Source: Streptomyces fructofermentans
GTDB taxonomy: Bacteria; Actinomycetota; Actinomycetes; Streptomycetales; Streptomycetaceae
DNA length: 64,000 bases
Direction: 5' to 3'
NCBI RefSeq assembly: GCF_014651055.1
Contig: NZ_BMWD01000007.1
Span: forward strand, 137,475 to 201,474
The notes beneath the pieces were generated by a model that was given only the letters and a program-made list of their open reading frames with translations, ran no database searches and was not told the DNA's origin. Of the stretch, positions 8,203-16,434 are shown one piece after another (the stretch's first letter is position 1; each line of letters starts with the position of its first letter). Position numbers and translations under genes: made by a program.

Positions 8203-8475
8203 ATGTATTCGCAGGACTCGATCTCCGGTCGGCGCCGCGGGCGTCCCGAACCGACCCCGGAGGTGCTCTCGGGGCTGGCCTGCCTCATCTGCGGCACCGA
8301 CTACCGCACCGGGCCCGACCCGGAGCCGGTGGTGGCGTCCCACAAGGACGACAAGCAGCTCCTCGCGTGCCGCGGCACGTGCGCACGCATGGCGAGCGGT
8401 TCCGTCGACGGCCTGGACGAGACACCCCTCCCGCTCGCCGAGCGCGTCCGCAGGCACGGGTCCGGCGGCTCCTGA
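8203..8475 (+). CDS. Small Cys-rich protein, putative zinc ribbon
   Basis: A 90-residue protein starting at the ATG 8203 (AGAGGA at 8187-8192, 10 nt upstream; the in-frame GTG at 8194 is too close to that site). Residues about 28-32 read CLIC and about 58-62 CRGTC, so two Cys pairs (CxxC and CxxxC) could bind one zinc. The rest is hydrophilic, with an Arg-rich N-terminus (GRRRGRP). I do not recognise the family. It lies 65 nt ahead of the carboxyethylornithine-synthase-like gene on the same strand, so the two may be co-transcribed. Confidence 0.6.
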   Translation: MYSQDSISGRRRGRPEPTPEVLSGLACLICGTDYRTGPDPEPVVASHKDDKQLLACRGTCARMASGSVDGLDETPLPLAERVRRHGSGGS

Positions 8476-8540
8476 CGGGCCCCGGACAAGGCGCCACCAG
8501 CACGCCTGGTACCAACTGAACGAAATGATGAGGACGCGAA

Positions 8541-9725
8541 ATGAGCCTTATGAGTCTCGGAGTGCTCGCTTCCTCCCGCAAGGAGAACGAGTTCCGTCTG
8601 CCCTTGCACCCCGCCCATATCGAGCGGATCGCCCCGGACGTACGCCAGAAGATGTTCCTCGAAGAGGGATACGGCCGACGGTTCGGCGTCAGCGACGACA
8701 CGCTCGGCCCCCTTGTGGCGGGACTGCGCACTCGCGAGCAGCTCGTCGCCGAGTGCGATGTGCTGCTGCTGCCCAAGCCCATGTACGACGACGTCGCCGC
8801 GCTGCGGGAGGGCCAGGTGCTGTGGGGGTGGCCCCACTGCGTGCAGGACGCGGAGCTGACGCAGCTCGCCATCGACAAGCGGTTGACCCTCATCGCCTGG
8901 GAGGCCATGAACCACTGGACGTCCACGGGCGCCTTCAGTGTCCACGTCTTCCACAAGAACAACGAACTCGCCGGCTACTGCTCGGTGCTGCACGCCCTCC
9001 AACTCGGCGGACTGACCGGCAGCTACGGGCGGCGGCTGCGCGCCGTGGTCATCAGCTTCGGTGCCACGGGGCGCGGTGCGGTCACGGGGCTCGGCGCCAT
9101 GGGGGTCTCGGACGTCACCGTGCTCACCCAGCGCGCCGCGGCGGCGGTGGCCTCGCCGATGCCGTCCGTCGTCATGAACCACTTCGAGGAGGACGAGGAG
9201 GACCCGTCGCGCCTGCGGGCCCTCACGCCGGCCGGACCCGTACCCCTCGCCGAGTACCTCGCCGGCTTCGACATCGTCGTCAACTGCGTACGGCAGGACA
9301 CCGACGCGCCGCTCACGTTCGTCACCGACGAGGAACTCGCCCTGTTCCGGCCGGGCTCCTTCTTCATCGACGTCGCCTGCGACGAGGGCATGGGCTTCAC
9401 CTGGGCCCGTCCGACCACCTTCGAGGAGCCGATGCCCACCGTGGGACCCGGCTGCCACTACTACGCGGTGGACCACAGCCCGTCCCACCTGTGGAACTCG
9501 GCGACGTGGGAGATCGGTGAGGCGCTCCTCCCTTATCTGCGCAAGGTGATGAGCGGCCCCGCGGCCTGGGACGCCGATCCCACGGTCGGCAAGGCCATCG
9601 AGATCCGCGACGGTGTCGTCCAGAACCCGAAGATCCTCTCCTTCCAGCACCGGACGGCCGCGTACCCCCATTCTCCTGAGATCCCGGCCCCCGTCCGCAC
9701 CCCGGAGGTGCACGCGATCGCGTGA
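8541..9725 (+). CDS. N5-(carboxyethyl)ornithine synthase / alanine dehydrogenase-like enzyme
   Basis: A 394-residue protein of the alanine dehydrogenase/pyridine nucleotide transhydrogenase family. The N-terminal domain (LGVLASSRKENEFRLPLHP) has the conserved Arg/Lys/His substrate-site pattern. The NAD(P)-binding loop FGATGRGAVTGLGAMG lies at about 172-187. The C-terminal part retains CDEGMGF and the His-rich segment CHYYAVDHSPS. Close relatives are annotated as N5-(carboxyethyl)ornithine synthase, which joins pyruvate and ornithine reductively, but the activity has been shown mainly in Lactococcus and may differ here. GAGGAC precedes the ATG at 8541; the Met codon at 8550 is a possible alternative. 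It converges with the mod operon. Confidence 0.75.
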   Translation: MSLMSLGVLASSRKENEFRLPLHPAHIERIAPDVRQKMFLEEGYGRRFGVSDDTLGPLVAGLRTREQLVAECDVLLLPKPMYDDVAALREGQVLWGWPHCVQDAELTQLAIDKRLTLIAWEAMNHWTSTGAFSVHVFHKNNELAGYCSVLHALQLGGLTGSYGRRLRAVVISFGATGRGAVTGLGAMGVSDVTVLTQRAAAAVASPMPSVVMNHFEEDEEDPSRLRALTPAGPVPLAEYLAGFDIVVNCVRQDTDAPLTFVTDEELALFRPGSFFIDVACDEGMGFTWARPTTFEEPMPTVGPGCHYYAVDHSPSHLWNSATWEIGEALLPYLRKVMSGPAAWDADPTVGKAIEIRDGVVQNPKILSFQHRTAAYPHSPEIPAPVRTPEVHAIA

Positions 9726-9830
9726 GCCCCGTGGAGACGCGGACCGCGCCCCCCCGTACGGGAAGGGGCCGGGCCGTGCCCTCTCGCACGGGACCGGCGT
9801 GCCCTCATCGGACGGGACGGACGTGTCCTG

Positions 9831-10919
9831 TCACACCGGATAGGCGTGCGTCTGCGCCGCCTTCACCGTCGCCCAGACCTCCGCGCCCGGGTGCAGGCCG
9901 AGTTCGGCGGCGGCGACGGTGGTCAGGTCGGCGGCGAGCGGCAGTTCCCCGCCGATGTCGGCGCGGATCTGGTCGCCGTGGGTCTCCAGCCCCGCCACCT
10001 CGCCGTGCCAGAGGTTGCGGGCGCTGGAGCCGTGGGGGCGGTCGCGGTGCAGGGTGACCGCGCTCGGCGGGAACGCCACGAACACCGGTCCGGTCAGCGT
10101 CTCCGTGATGGTGACGCCCGGGCCGGCGCCGAGGCGGACGGTGTGGCCGTCGGCCTCGCCCCGGTAGAGGTTCAGGCCCACCAGCCGCGCGATGTAGTCC
10201 GTTCGGGGGTGGCGGGCGATGTCGGACGGAGTGCCCTCCTGGACGACCCGGCCGTCCTCCACGACGACCAGGCGGTCGGCCAGCACCATCGCGTCCAGCG
10301 GATCGTGTGTCACCAGGACGGCGACGGCCTCGAACTCGGCCAGATGACGGCGGAGTTGGGAGCGGACCTCCAGGCGGGTACGGGCGTCCAGCGCCGCCAG
10401 CGGCTCGTCCAGGAGCAGCAGGCGAGGACGGGTGGCCAGCGCGCGGGCCAGGGCGACCCGCTGGGCCTGGCCGCCGGACAGCCTGCGCGGCCTGCTGCCC
10501 GCGTGCTCGGCGAGACCCAGCCGGTCGAGCCACTCGGCGGCCCGTGTCCGTGCCTCCGCCTTGCTCGCGCCCTGGCAGCGCGGCCCGAACGCCACGTTGT
10601 CGAGCGCGGTCAGGTGCGGGAAGAGGAGGTAGTCCTGGAAGACCACGCCGACGGGCCGCGACTCCGGGGGCGTGTCCTCCAGGGCCGTGCCGTCCAGCAG
10701 CAGGCGACCGCCGTCGAGAGGCGCCAGACCGGCCAGTGCGCGCAGGGCGGTGGTCTTGCCGGCGCCGTTGGGGCCCAGCAGGGCGACCACCTCGCCAGGG
10801 GCGACGCGCAGGGACACGTCGAGGCGGAAGGTGCCGCGGTCGACGAGGAGACGGGCGTCGAGGCCCTCCTCATTACTAATGGCACGGAGGGCGTGGGCGG
10901 TGCCGTGCGTGTCGGTCAT
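9831..10919 (-). CDS. modC: Molybdate ABC transporter, ATP-binding protein
   Basis: A 362-residue ABC ATPase with Walker A GPNGAGKTT, Q-loop FQDYLLFPH, signature LSGGQAQR, Walker B RLLLLDEPLAALDA and H-loop THD. About 100 C-terminal residues hold an OB-type/TOBE region, as in oxyanion transporters (ModC, CysA) that sense the ligand. The ATG at 10919 overlaps the TGA of modB (ATGA), so translation is coupled. It powers molybdate import with ModB and ModA. The gene ends convergently with the carboxyethylornithine-synthase-like gene. Confidence 0.9.
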   Translation of the reverse strand: MTDTHGTAHALRAISNEEGLDARLLVDRGTFRLDVSLRVAPGEVVALLGPNGAGKTTALRALAGLAPLDGGRLLLDGTALEDTPPESRPVGVVFQDYLLFPHLTALDNVAFGPRCQGASKAEARTRAAEWLDRLGLAEHAGSRPRRLSGGQAQRVALARALATRPRLLLLDEPLAALDARTRLEVRSQLRRHLAEFEAVAVLVTHDPLDAMVLADRLVVVEDGRVVQEGTPSDIARHPRTDYIARLVGLNLYRGEADGHTVRLGAGPGVTITETLTGPVFVAFPPSAVTLHRDRPHGSSARNLWHGEVAGLETHGDQIRADIGGELPLAADLTTVAAAELGLHPGAEVWATVKAAQTHAYPV

Positions 10920-11776
10920 GCCGTCGCCATCCAGCGGTCGCGCAGGCCGGCCAGTACGGCGACGGACACGGCCAGCAGGACCAGGCTCAGGGCGATCGCG
11001 GCCTCCGGGTCGCTCTGCAGGGCCAGGTACACGGCCAGCGGCATCGTCTGGGTCCGGCCGGGGAAGTTGCCCGCGAAGGTGATCGTCGCGCCGAACTCCC
11101 CGAGGGCCCGCGCCCAGGCCAGTACGGCGCCGGCCGCGATGCCCGGCGCGATCAGCGGCAGGGTGACACGGCGGAACGCGGTGAAGCGTGAGGCGCCCAG
11201 GGTGGCGGCGGCCTCCTCGTAGCGCGGATCGGCGGCCCGCAGGGTGCCCTCGACACTGATGACCAGGAACGGCATCGCCACGAACGCCTCCGCGACCACG
11301 ACCCCCGCCGTCGTGAACGGCAGGGTGATGCCGAACCAGGAGTCCAGCGACCTCCCGACGATGCCGTTGCGGCCGAGCGCCATCAGCAGCGCCACGCCGC
11401 CCACCACCGGCGGCAGCACGAGCGGCAGGGTCACCAGGGCCCGTACGAACCCGCGGCCGGGGAACTCGACCCGGGCCAGCAGCCAGGCCAGAGGCACCCC
11501 GATCACCAGGCACACCGCGGTCGCGAGCGTGGCGCAGACCAGCGACAGCCGGAGGGCCTGCCACACCTCGGCACTGGTCAGCAGCTCGGGCATGCTCCGC
11601 CACGGAGCGCGTACGAGCAGCGCGACCAACGGCACGGCCAGGAAGGCCAGACCGATCAGCGCGGGCACCAGGAGCGGCAGCGGCGCGCCCCGCCCGGCGG
11701 CCCGGCCGCGCCGCCGCCGCGGCGCGCCCCCAAGGGTTTCGGCCGCGGCGGCGGACTTGTCTCGCGGGACGGTCAC
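10916..11776 (-). CDS. modB: Molybdate ABC transporter, permease
   Basis: A 286-residue membrane protein with about six transmembrane helices. The cytoplasmic EAA loop, EEAAATLGASRFTAFRRVTL, docks on ModC. The N-terminal Arg/Ala-rich segment (1-30) is longer than in enterobacterial ModB. The GTG start at 11776 overlaps the modA stop (GTGA). It forms the translocation pore for molybdate/tungstate. Confidence 0.9.
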   Translation of the reverse strand: MTVPRDKSAAAAETLGGAPRRRRGRAAGRGAPLPLLVPALIGLAFLAVPLVALLVRAPWRSMPELLTSAEVWQALRLSLVCATLATAVCLVIGVPLAWLLARVEFPGRGFVRALVTLPLVLPPVVGGVALLMALGRNGIVGRSLDSWFGITLPFTTAGVVVAEAFVAMPFLVISVEGTLRAADPRYEEAAATLGASRFTAFRRVTLPLIAPGIAAGAVLAWARALGEFGATITFAGNFPGRTQTMPLAVYLALQSDPEAAIALSLVLLAVSVAVLAGLRDRWMATA

Positions 11777-12603
11777 GGCTCGAGGAACCCGGCCCCGGTC
11801 AGCACCTGCCGGCCCTCGGCGGACCGTACGAGCGCGATGAACGCCTCGGCGGCCTCGGCGTTCTTCGCGTCCTCGAGGCGGACGATCGGGTAGTCGTTGA
11901 TGGCGTCGGCGGACTCGGGGAACCTCACGCCCTCCACCTTGTCACCCGCAGCGTGCACATCGGTCTTGTACACGACAGCGGCGTCCGCCTCCTTGAGTTC
12001 GACCTTCGTCAGCGCCCCCTTGACGTCCTGCTCGTAGGAGACGGGGGTGAGCTTCAGGCCGGCGGCGTCGAGGGCCTTCTGCGCCGCGGCGCCGCAGGGC
12101 ACCTCCTTGTCGCACAGCACGACCTTCAGGTCGGGGTTCGTCAGGTCCTTCAGCGAGGCGACCTTGTCGGGGTTGCCCGGCAGGGTGGCGATCTCCAGCT
12201 CGTTGCGTACGAAGGTGGCGGGCGTTCCCGACGCGTCGCCGGCGTCCGTCACGATCTTCATCGTCTTGGGGCTGGCCGAGGCGAACACGTCAGCCGGAGC
12301 GCCGCCGGTGATGCTCGCGGCGAGGGAGTCGCTGCCGCCGAAGCTGAAGGTCACCTTCGTGCCCGGGTGTTCCTTCTCGAAGTTCTTGCCCAGGGTCTCG
12401 AAGCCCTCCTTCAGTGAGGCGGCCGCGAACACGGTGACCGTGCCGGACAGCTTCTCCTGTGACGAGGCTGAGGCGGACCCGTCCGACGTGCCGGACGAGG
12501 AGTCGTCCGGCGACGAACAGGCGCTCAGGGCCAACAGAGCGGCGGCGCCCGCGCCGGCCACCCGCAGGGTCCGACGGGTCCGGTGCGCGGTACGGGTTGT
12601 CAC
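11773..12603 (-). CDS. modA: Molybdate-binding lipoprotein
   Basis: The GTG at 12603 is preceded by GAGGGAG at a good distance; the frame open to 12843 is not coding. The 276-residue product has a lipoprotein signal ending LLALSAC (Cys 29), a Ser-rich spacer, then the ModA hallmark TVFAAASLKEGFE and conserved segments FSFGGSDSLAASI, GAPADVFASA and EADAAVVYKTDV. It should sit on the outer membrane face and deliver molybdate to ModB. It is the first gene of modABC, with promoter and operator candidates just upstream. Confidence 0.9.
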   Translation of the reverse strand: MTTRTAHRTRRTLRVAGAGAAALLALSACSSPDDSSSGTSDGSASASSQEKLSGTVTVFAAASLKEGFETLGKNFEKEHPGTKVTFSFGGSDSLAASITGGAPADVFASASPKTMKIVTDAGDASGTPATFVRNELEIATLPGNPDKVASLKDLTNPDLKVVLCDKEVPCGAAAQKALDAAGLKLTPVSYEQDVKGALTKVELKEADAAVVYKTDVHAAGDKVEGVRFPESADAINDYPIVRLEDAKNAEAAEAFIALVRSAEGRQVLTGAGFLEP

Positions 12604-12639
12604 GGGTCCACTCCCTCTGGTCCTTGCGGACACGACTGC

Positions 12640-12706
12640 GGCCTTCTGTGACCACAATACTTCCGCAGATGCAAGGGCAAAGTCTCTTGTTGCTTTGCAT
12701 GAGCCG
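12640..12706 (-). promoter_or_regulatory. Candidate promoter/operator of modABC with nested inverted repeats
   Basis: This is an unusually AT-rich island. GCAAAG (12677-12682) and CTTTGC (12693-12698) form a perfect inverted hexamer around 10 nt. Outside them ATGCAA (12669-12674) and TTGCAT (12695-12700) repeat the pattern. Read toward modA, TTTGCC and TATTGT separated by 16 nt could be the -35 and -10. The repeats would overlap the -35, a position suiting repression. The HTH-Mop protein encoded 700 bp away is a natural candidate binder. Confidence 0.5.
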
Positions 12707-12785
12707 GGACTGTGGAAGGAGAGGGTGGCATGTGCGTTTGCACCGGACGTGACTGCGGGTACGGTCGTGCGGGAGGTGGTGGCCC

Positions 12786-13286
12786 GTGCGCCAGTCCCAT
12801 TCGGCCGCCGGCACGGCGGCCCGTCCGATCGCGGAACCCGCACTCACCGGCGATCTGACCCGTCCGGCCCGGCTGACGCTGCCCGATCTGCGCGCCCGGC
12901 CGCAGCACCGCGCCGACGTCGGCTTCGAGTGCGCGACCAGCGGTCCGCGGCGCCACCGGTTCACCGGACCGCTGCCGCACGACGTGCTCGCGGACGCGGG
13001 CCTCGAGTCCGACCGCGCCCGCCGCAAGGACCGGCTGCGGATCCTGATCACTGTGTCCGGCGCGGACGGGCACCACGCGCTGCTGTCCCGGGCCGAGACC
13101 GACCCCGACTTCGGCCGCGTACCCGTTCTGCCCGCCGTGTCCATCGACGCCGTCCCGCTCGCCCGCTCCGGGCCGCAGTTCGTGCTGCCCCGGGACCGCT
13201 GCGGAGCACGGCACATCAGCGGTAGCAACGCGGTGCGCGTGGACGGGGGTACAGGCCGTAGCCGGGTCGGCCGGGTCAGGCGGTGA
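12786..13286 (+). CDS. Small molybdopterin-dependent-oxidoreductase-domain protein
   Basis: A 166-residue protein divergent from modA. The GTG at 12786 has GGGAGG (12771-12776) 9 nt upstream. Segments GDLTRPARLTLPDLRA, a following GPRRHRFTGPLPHDVLADAG, and a C-terminal PRDRCGARHISG region match the outline of the sulfite-oxidase/YedY-type molybdopterin-binding domain in a short form. Catalytic SUOX proteins are longer and carry a Cys molybdenum ligand. The single Cys near 46 (FECATSG) lies where that ligand would be expected. The location beside modABC supports a molybdenum link. Whether it is catalytic is unclear. Confidence 0.6.
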   Translation: MRQSHSAAGTAARPIAEPALTGDLTRPARLTLPDLRARPQHRADVGFECATSGPRRHRFTGPLPHDVLADAGLESDRARRKDRLRILITVSGADGHHALLSRAETDPDFGRVPVLPAVSIDAVPLARSGPQFVLPRDRCGARHISGSNAVRVDGGTGRSRVGRVRR

Positions 13287-13340
13287 CCCGGTCGCTGGGG
13301 GGCCGGGGCGCTGAGTGGCCGGAGCGGTGGCGTCCCGCCG

Positions 13341-13736
13341 TCAGGCCCGGTCGATGTGCACGTTCGTCGACTTGACCCGGGCGGTGGCCTCCACCCCCAC
13401 CTCCAGCCCGAGTTCCTCGACGGCCTCCCGTGTCAGCAGCGACACCAGCCGGTGCGGCCCGGCCTGGATCTCCACCTGTGCGGCGACGTCACCGAGCTTC
13501 ACGGCGGTGACGATGCCGGGGAAGGCGTTGCGCACGGAGGTGTACGAGGAGTCCTCCTCCGCGCCTCCGGACCTGGCCAGTTCCACGGAGAACGCGGCCA
13601 GGTCCCGGCCGTCGACGAGGCGCCGGCCGCCCTCGTCCCGGTGCGTGGGCACCCGTCCGGCGTCCGCCCAGCGCCGCGCGGTGTCGGGGCTCACGCCGAG
13701 GAGCCGTGCGGCCTGGCCGATCGTGTAGGACTGCAT
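13341..13736 (-). CDS. HTH (MerR/excisionase-like) - Mop domain molybdenum-responsive regulator
   Basis: A 131-residue protein. Residues 1-50 (YTIGQAARLLGVSPDTARRWADAGRVP) are a BldC/MerR/excisionase-type winged helix. Residues about 65-131 (RNAFPGIVTAVKLGDVAAQVEIQAG, then RLVSLLTREAVEELGLEVG and VKSTNVHIDR) are a single Mop/TOBE domain of the kind that oligomerises around molybdate or tungstate. The fusion reads as a molybdate sensor and DNA-binding protein, an actinobacterial counterpart of ModE. It lies close to modABC and probably controls it. The start ATG at 13736 has no clear ribosome binding site. Confidence 0.75.
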   Translation of the reverse strand: MQSYTIGQAARLLGVSPDTARRWADAGRVPTHRDEGGRRLVDGRDLAAFSVELARSGGAEEDSSYTSVRNAFPGIVTAVKLGDVAAQVEIQAGPHRLVSLLTREAVEELGLEVGVEATARVKSTNVHIDRA

Positions 13737-13885
13737 GAGATCACGATAGGCGCCCGCGCGGCCGCGCGACCCGGGGAAGGCGCGGCCCGCCCGGGCGTGT
13801 GCCGGTCGCCCCCACCGGGGCGGGCCGTGAGCCCACCGCCGACGGCACCCGCCACCGCTCCCGGGGGTCCCGATCCCGCGACGCA

Positions 13886-15580
13886 TCACGCAGACCCGGC
13901 CTCCGACGCCCGGCACGACGATCCGGCGGGTCCCGGAATGGCATCCGGGACGGGCACAGCCTTCGAGGCCGCCACCAGTGCCGCGGTGAGCGGATGCCGC
14001 GGCGCCGTCAGGACCTCGGCCGACGACCCCTGCTCGACCACCTCTCCCGCGTCCAGCACCGCGACCCGGGACGCGAACCGGGCCGCGACCAGGTCGTGCG
14101 TGACGAGGACCAACGACATGTCGCCGCGAGTGCGGAGCAGCCCGTCGAGCAGGTCGAGGGTGTCCCGACGGGTGTCCGTGTCGAGGCCGGCGGTGACCTC
14201 GTCGCACACCAGCACGCGCGGGCGGGCCAGCAACGCCCGTGCCAGCGCCGCCCGCTGGAGTTCACCGCCGGACAGTCCGCCCGGGCAGCGGTCCGCCGAC
14301 ACGGTGCTGAGCCCCAGGGCGCCGAGCATCGCCGAGGCCTCGGCGCGGGCGTCCCGCGCCGGCACCCCGCGCAGCCGTACCGCCGTGCGGGCCACCTGGT
14401 CCCGTAGCGGCCGACGCTCGTCGAAGGAGGCCCGCGCGTCCTGGAACACGTACTGAACCGCGGCGAGTTGGCGCCGGTCGCGATCCCTCAGGCTGCGCGG
14501 CAGCACGACCGGGCCGAGCAGCACCTGTCCGTCGTACGTGCGATGGAGCCCGGCCAGACAGCGCGCCAGGGTCGTCTTGCCGCTGCCCGAACGGCCGAGG
14601 ACCGCCAGGCACTCCCCGCCGCGCAGCGCGAGGTCCGGGACGTGCAGCACCTCGGAGCCGTCGGGGTGGCGCGCGTGCAGGTCGCGGACCCGGAGCACGA
14701 CGTCCGGACGGGGCGCGCCGAACGCCGTGTCCCGAGTCAACGCAAGCTTCACAGGCGGAAGTTCACGCGTGCCCGAAGTTGCGGGCGACCGCAGGACGCG
14801 CTGCGCGGGACCGCGCTCGACGACGCGGCCGTCCCGCAGGACCAGCACCTCGTCGGCGAGCGCCCGTACGGCTGCCAGGTCGTGGCTGAGCAGCACGACG
14901 CCGATGCCGCGCGCGGCGACCGCCGCCAGTTCCTCCACCACGCGCCGCCTGGTGAGCGCGTCCTGCCCCGTGGTGGGCTCGTCGGCGACCACGACCCTGG
15001 CCCCGAGCAGCAGGGCCTGTGCGAGGACGATCCGCTGCTGCTGTCCGCCCGAGAGCTGATGCGGGAACCGCCCGACCAGTGCGGCCCCGTCCGGGAGTTG
15101 GGCCGCGGCCATCGCCTCCAGGACCCGTGCGCGTGCCGCTTGCCGCCGGGCCCGGCGCGGCAGCCCGCGCACCTGTCCCAACGCGATGTCGTGCAGCAGG
15201 GCGCCCACCCGCCGCACAGGATTGAGCACCGCCGCCGGGTCCTGCGGCACATGGCCGACCGGTGCGCCACGGGCCGCCGTACCCCTGGCGGGACCACCGC
15301 GGACCGGGGCGGGGCCGACCGGGACGGGGCCCGACGGCACATGACCCACGCGCTCCCCGCCCACCCGGACGGTGCCGCTCACGAGAGCCCCGGCCGGGAA
15401 CTCGCCGAGCAGCGCCCGGCCCGTCGTCGTCTTCCCGCTGCCGGACGGCCCGACCAGCGCGGTCACCCTGCCCGGCCGCACCCGCAGGCTCACCCCGTCC
15501 AGGATGCGCCGGCCGCCCACGGAGACGGTCAGCCCTTCGATCTCCGCCACCGCTCCCGGCGCCGTCTCCGACCCGCTCAC
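13886..15580 (-). CDS. ABC importer ATPase with two fused nucleotide-binding domains (DppD-DppF type)
   Basis: A 564-residue protein with two complete ABC cassettes. NBD1 has Walker A GPSGSGKTT (about 44-52), signature LSGGQQQR and Walker B VVVADEPTTGQD. NBD2 has Walker A GRSGSGKTT (about 325), signature LSGGELQR and Walker B VLVCDEVTAGLD. In most oligopeptide/nickel importers these are separate DppD and DppF/NikD-NikE proteins. The GTG at 15580 overlaps the stop of the upstream permease (GTGA). It is the last of four coupled transporter genes and energises uptake of the compound bound by the lipoprotein encoded at 17381-18955. Confidence 0.9.
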   Translation of the reverse strand: MSGSETAPGAVAEIEGLTVSVGGRRILDGVSLRVRPGRVTALVGPSGSGKTTTGRALLGEFPAGALVSGTVRVGGERVGHVPSGPVPVGPAPVRGGPARGTAARGAPVGHVPQDPAAVLNPVRRVGALLHDIALGQVRGLPRRARRQAARARVLEAMAAAQLPDGAALVGRFPHQLSGGQQQRIVLAQALLLGARVVVADEPTTGQDALTRRRVVEELAAVAARGIGVVLLSHDLAAVRALADEVLVLRDGRVVERGPAQRVLRSPATSGTRELPPVKLALTRDTAFGAPRPDVVLRVRDLHARHPDGSEVLHVPDLALRGGECLAVLGRSGSGKTTLARCLAGLHRTYDGQVLLGPVVLPRSLRDRDRRQLAAVQYVFQDARASFDERRPLRDQVARTAVRLRGVPARDARAEASAMLGALGLSTVSADRCPGGLSGGELQRAALARALLARPRVLVCDEVTAGLDTDTRRDTLDLLDGLLRTRGDMSLVLVTHDLVAARFASRVAVLDAGEVVEQGSSAEVLTAPRHPLTAALVAASKAVPVPDAIPGPAGSSCRASEAGSA

Positions 15581-16434
15581 AGCCGTCGCTCCTTCACTTG
15601 GTCACTCGCGAGGACATCGCGGGCGGCACCCGGCCGGGACGTGCCCCGGCGGGCCCCGAGCGCGGCGTCGACCAGCAGGTTGCACCCCGTCGTCAGTGCG
15701 ACGACCAGCAGCGCGGGCACCACCACGGCCCACGGCTGCACGAACAGGCCCGTACGGTTCCGGTCGACCATCACGGCCCAGTCGGCGGCGTCCGGCGCCA
15801 CCCCGATGCCGAGGAAGGCGGCCGTGGCGACCAGGTAGAGCGCCCCGGTCAGGCGCACCCCCGCGTCGGCGCAGAGCGGGCGCGCGACCGACCGGCCGAC
15901 ATGGCCCACCGCTGTCCGCCACCACGACTCGCCCTGCATCCGCAGTGCCTCCACGGCCGGACGGGAAGCGGCCTCGGCCGCGGACGCCCGTACGACGCGT
16001 GCCGCGTCCGGGATGTTGACGAGGGCCACCAGCAGGGCGAGCCCCGTCGCGCCCGGCGGGAAGGCGGCGGCCGCCAGCAGGATCATCAGGAGCGACGGCA
16101 CGGCCAGCAGGACGTCCAGCGGCCGCATCAGCACCTCCTCCAACCAGTGCCGCCGGGTCAGCGCGCAGACCAGCCCCAGTGGCACCGCCACCAGGTACGC
16201 CAGCGCCGTCGCGGACAGCGCGACCAGCACCACGGACCGCCCACCGAGCAGCACTTGGCGCACCACGTCCCGTCCCACGAAGTCCGTGCCCAGCCAATGC
16301 CCGCCGCCCGCGGTGAAGGAGGCGGCCCGGGGTCCGGGCTCCCCGGCGAACAAGGGCCCCGCCAGTGCGATTACGAGCGGGACGCACACCAGCGCGGCCC
16401 CGAGCGCGAAGCGCGCCGACGGCAGCCCTCTCAC
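15577..16434 (-). CDS. ABC importer permease, DppC/NikC type
   Basis: A 285-residue integral membrane protein. The GTG at 16434 overlaps the TGA of the other permease (GTGA), which fixes the start; the frame extends upstream only as antisense of that gene. It has the DppC family N-terminal segment HWLGTDFVGRDVVRQVLLGG and about five to six helices. The EAA-like loop is EAASRPAVEALRMQGESWWR. Together with the DppB-type partner it forms the channel for an oligopeptide, opine or metal-chelate ligand. The C-terminal Arg-rich tail (ALGARRGTSRPG) is cytoplasmic. Confidence 0.88.
   Translation of the reverse strand: MRGLPSARFALGAALVCVPLVIALAGPLFAGEPGPRAASFTAGGGHWLGTDFVGRDVVRQVLLGGRSVVLVALSATALAYLVAVPLGLVCALTRRHWLEEVLMRPLDVLLAVPSLLMILLAAAAFPPGATGLALLVALVNIPDAARVVRASAAEAASRPAVEALRMQGESWWRTAVGHVGRSVARPLCADAGVRLTGALYLVATAAFLGIGVAPDAADWAVMVDRNRTGLFVQPWAVVVPALLVVALTTGCNLLVDAALGARRGTSRPGAARDVLASDQVKERRL

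Noticed and set aside
9831..11603. 590-codon minus-strand frame spanning modC and modB
   Set aside because: modC starts at the ATG 10919, which overlaps the modB stop. The extra N-terminal part is modB read in another frame.
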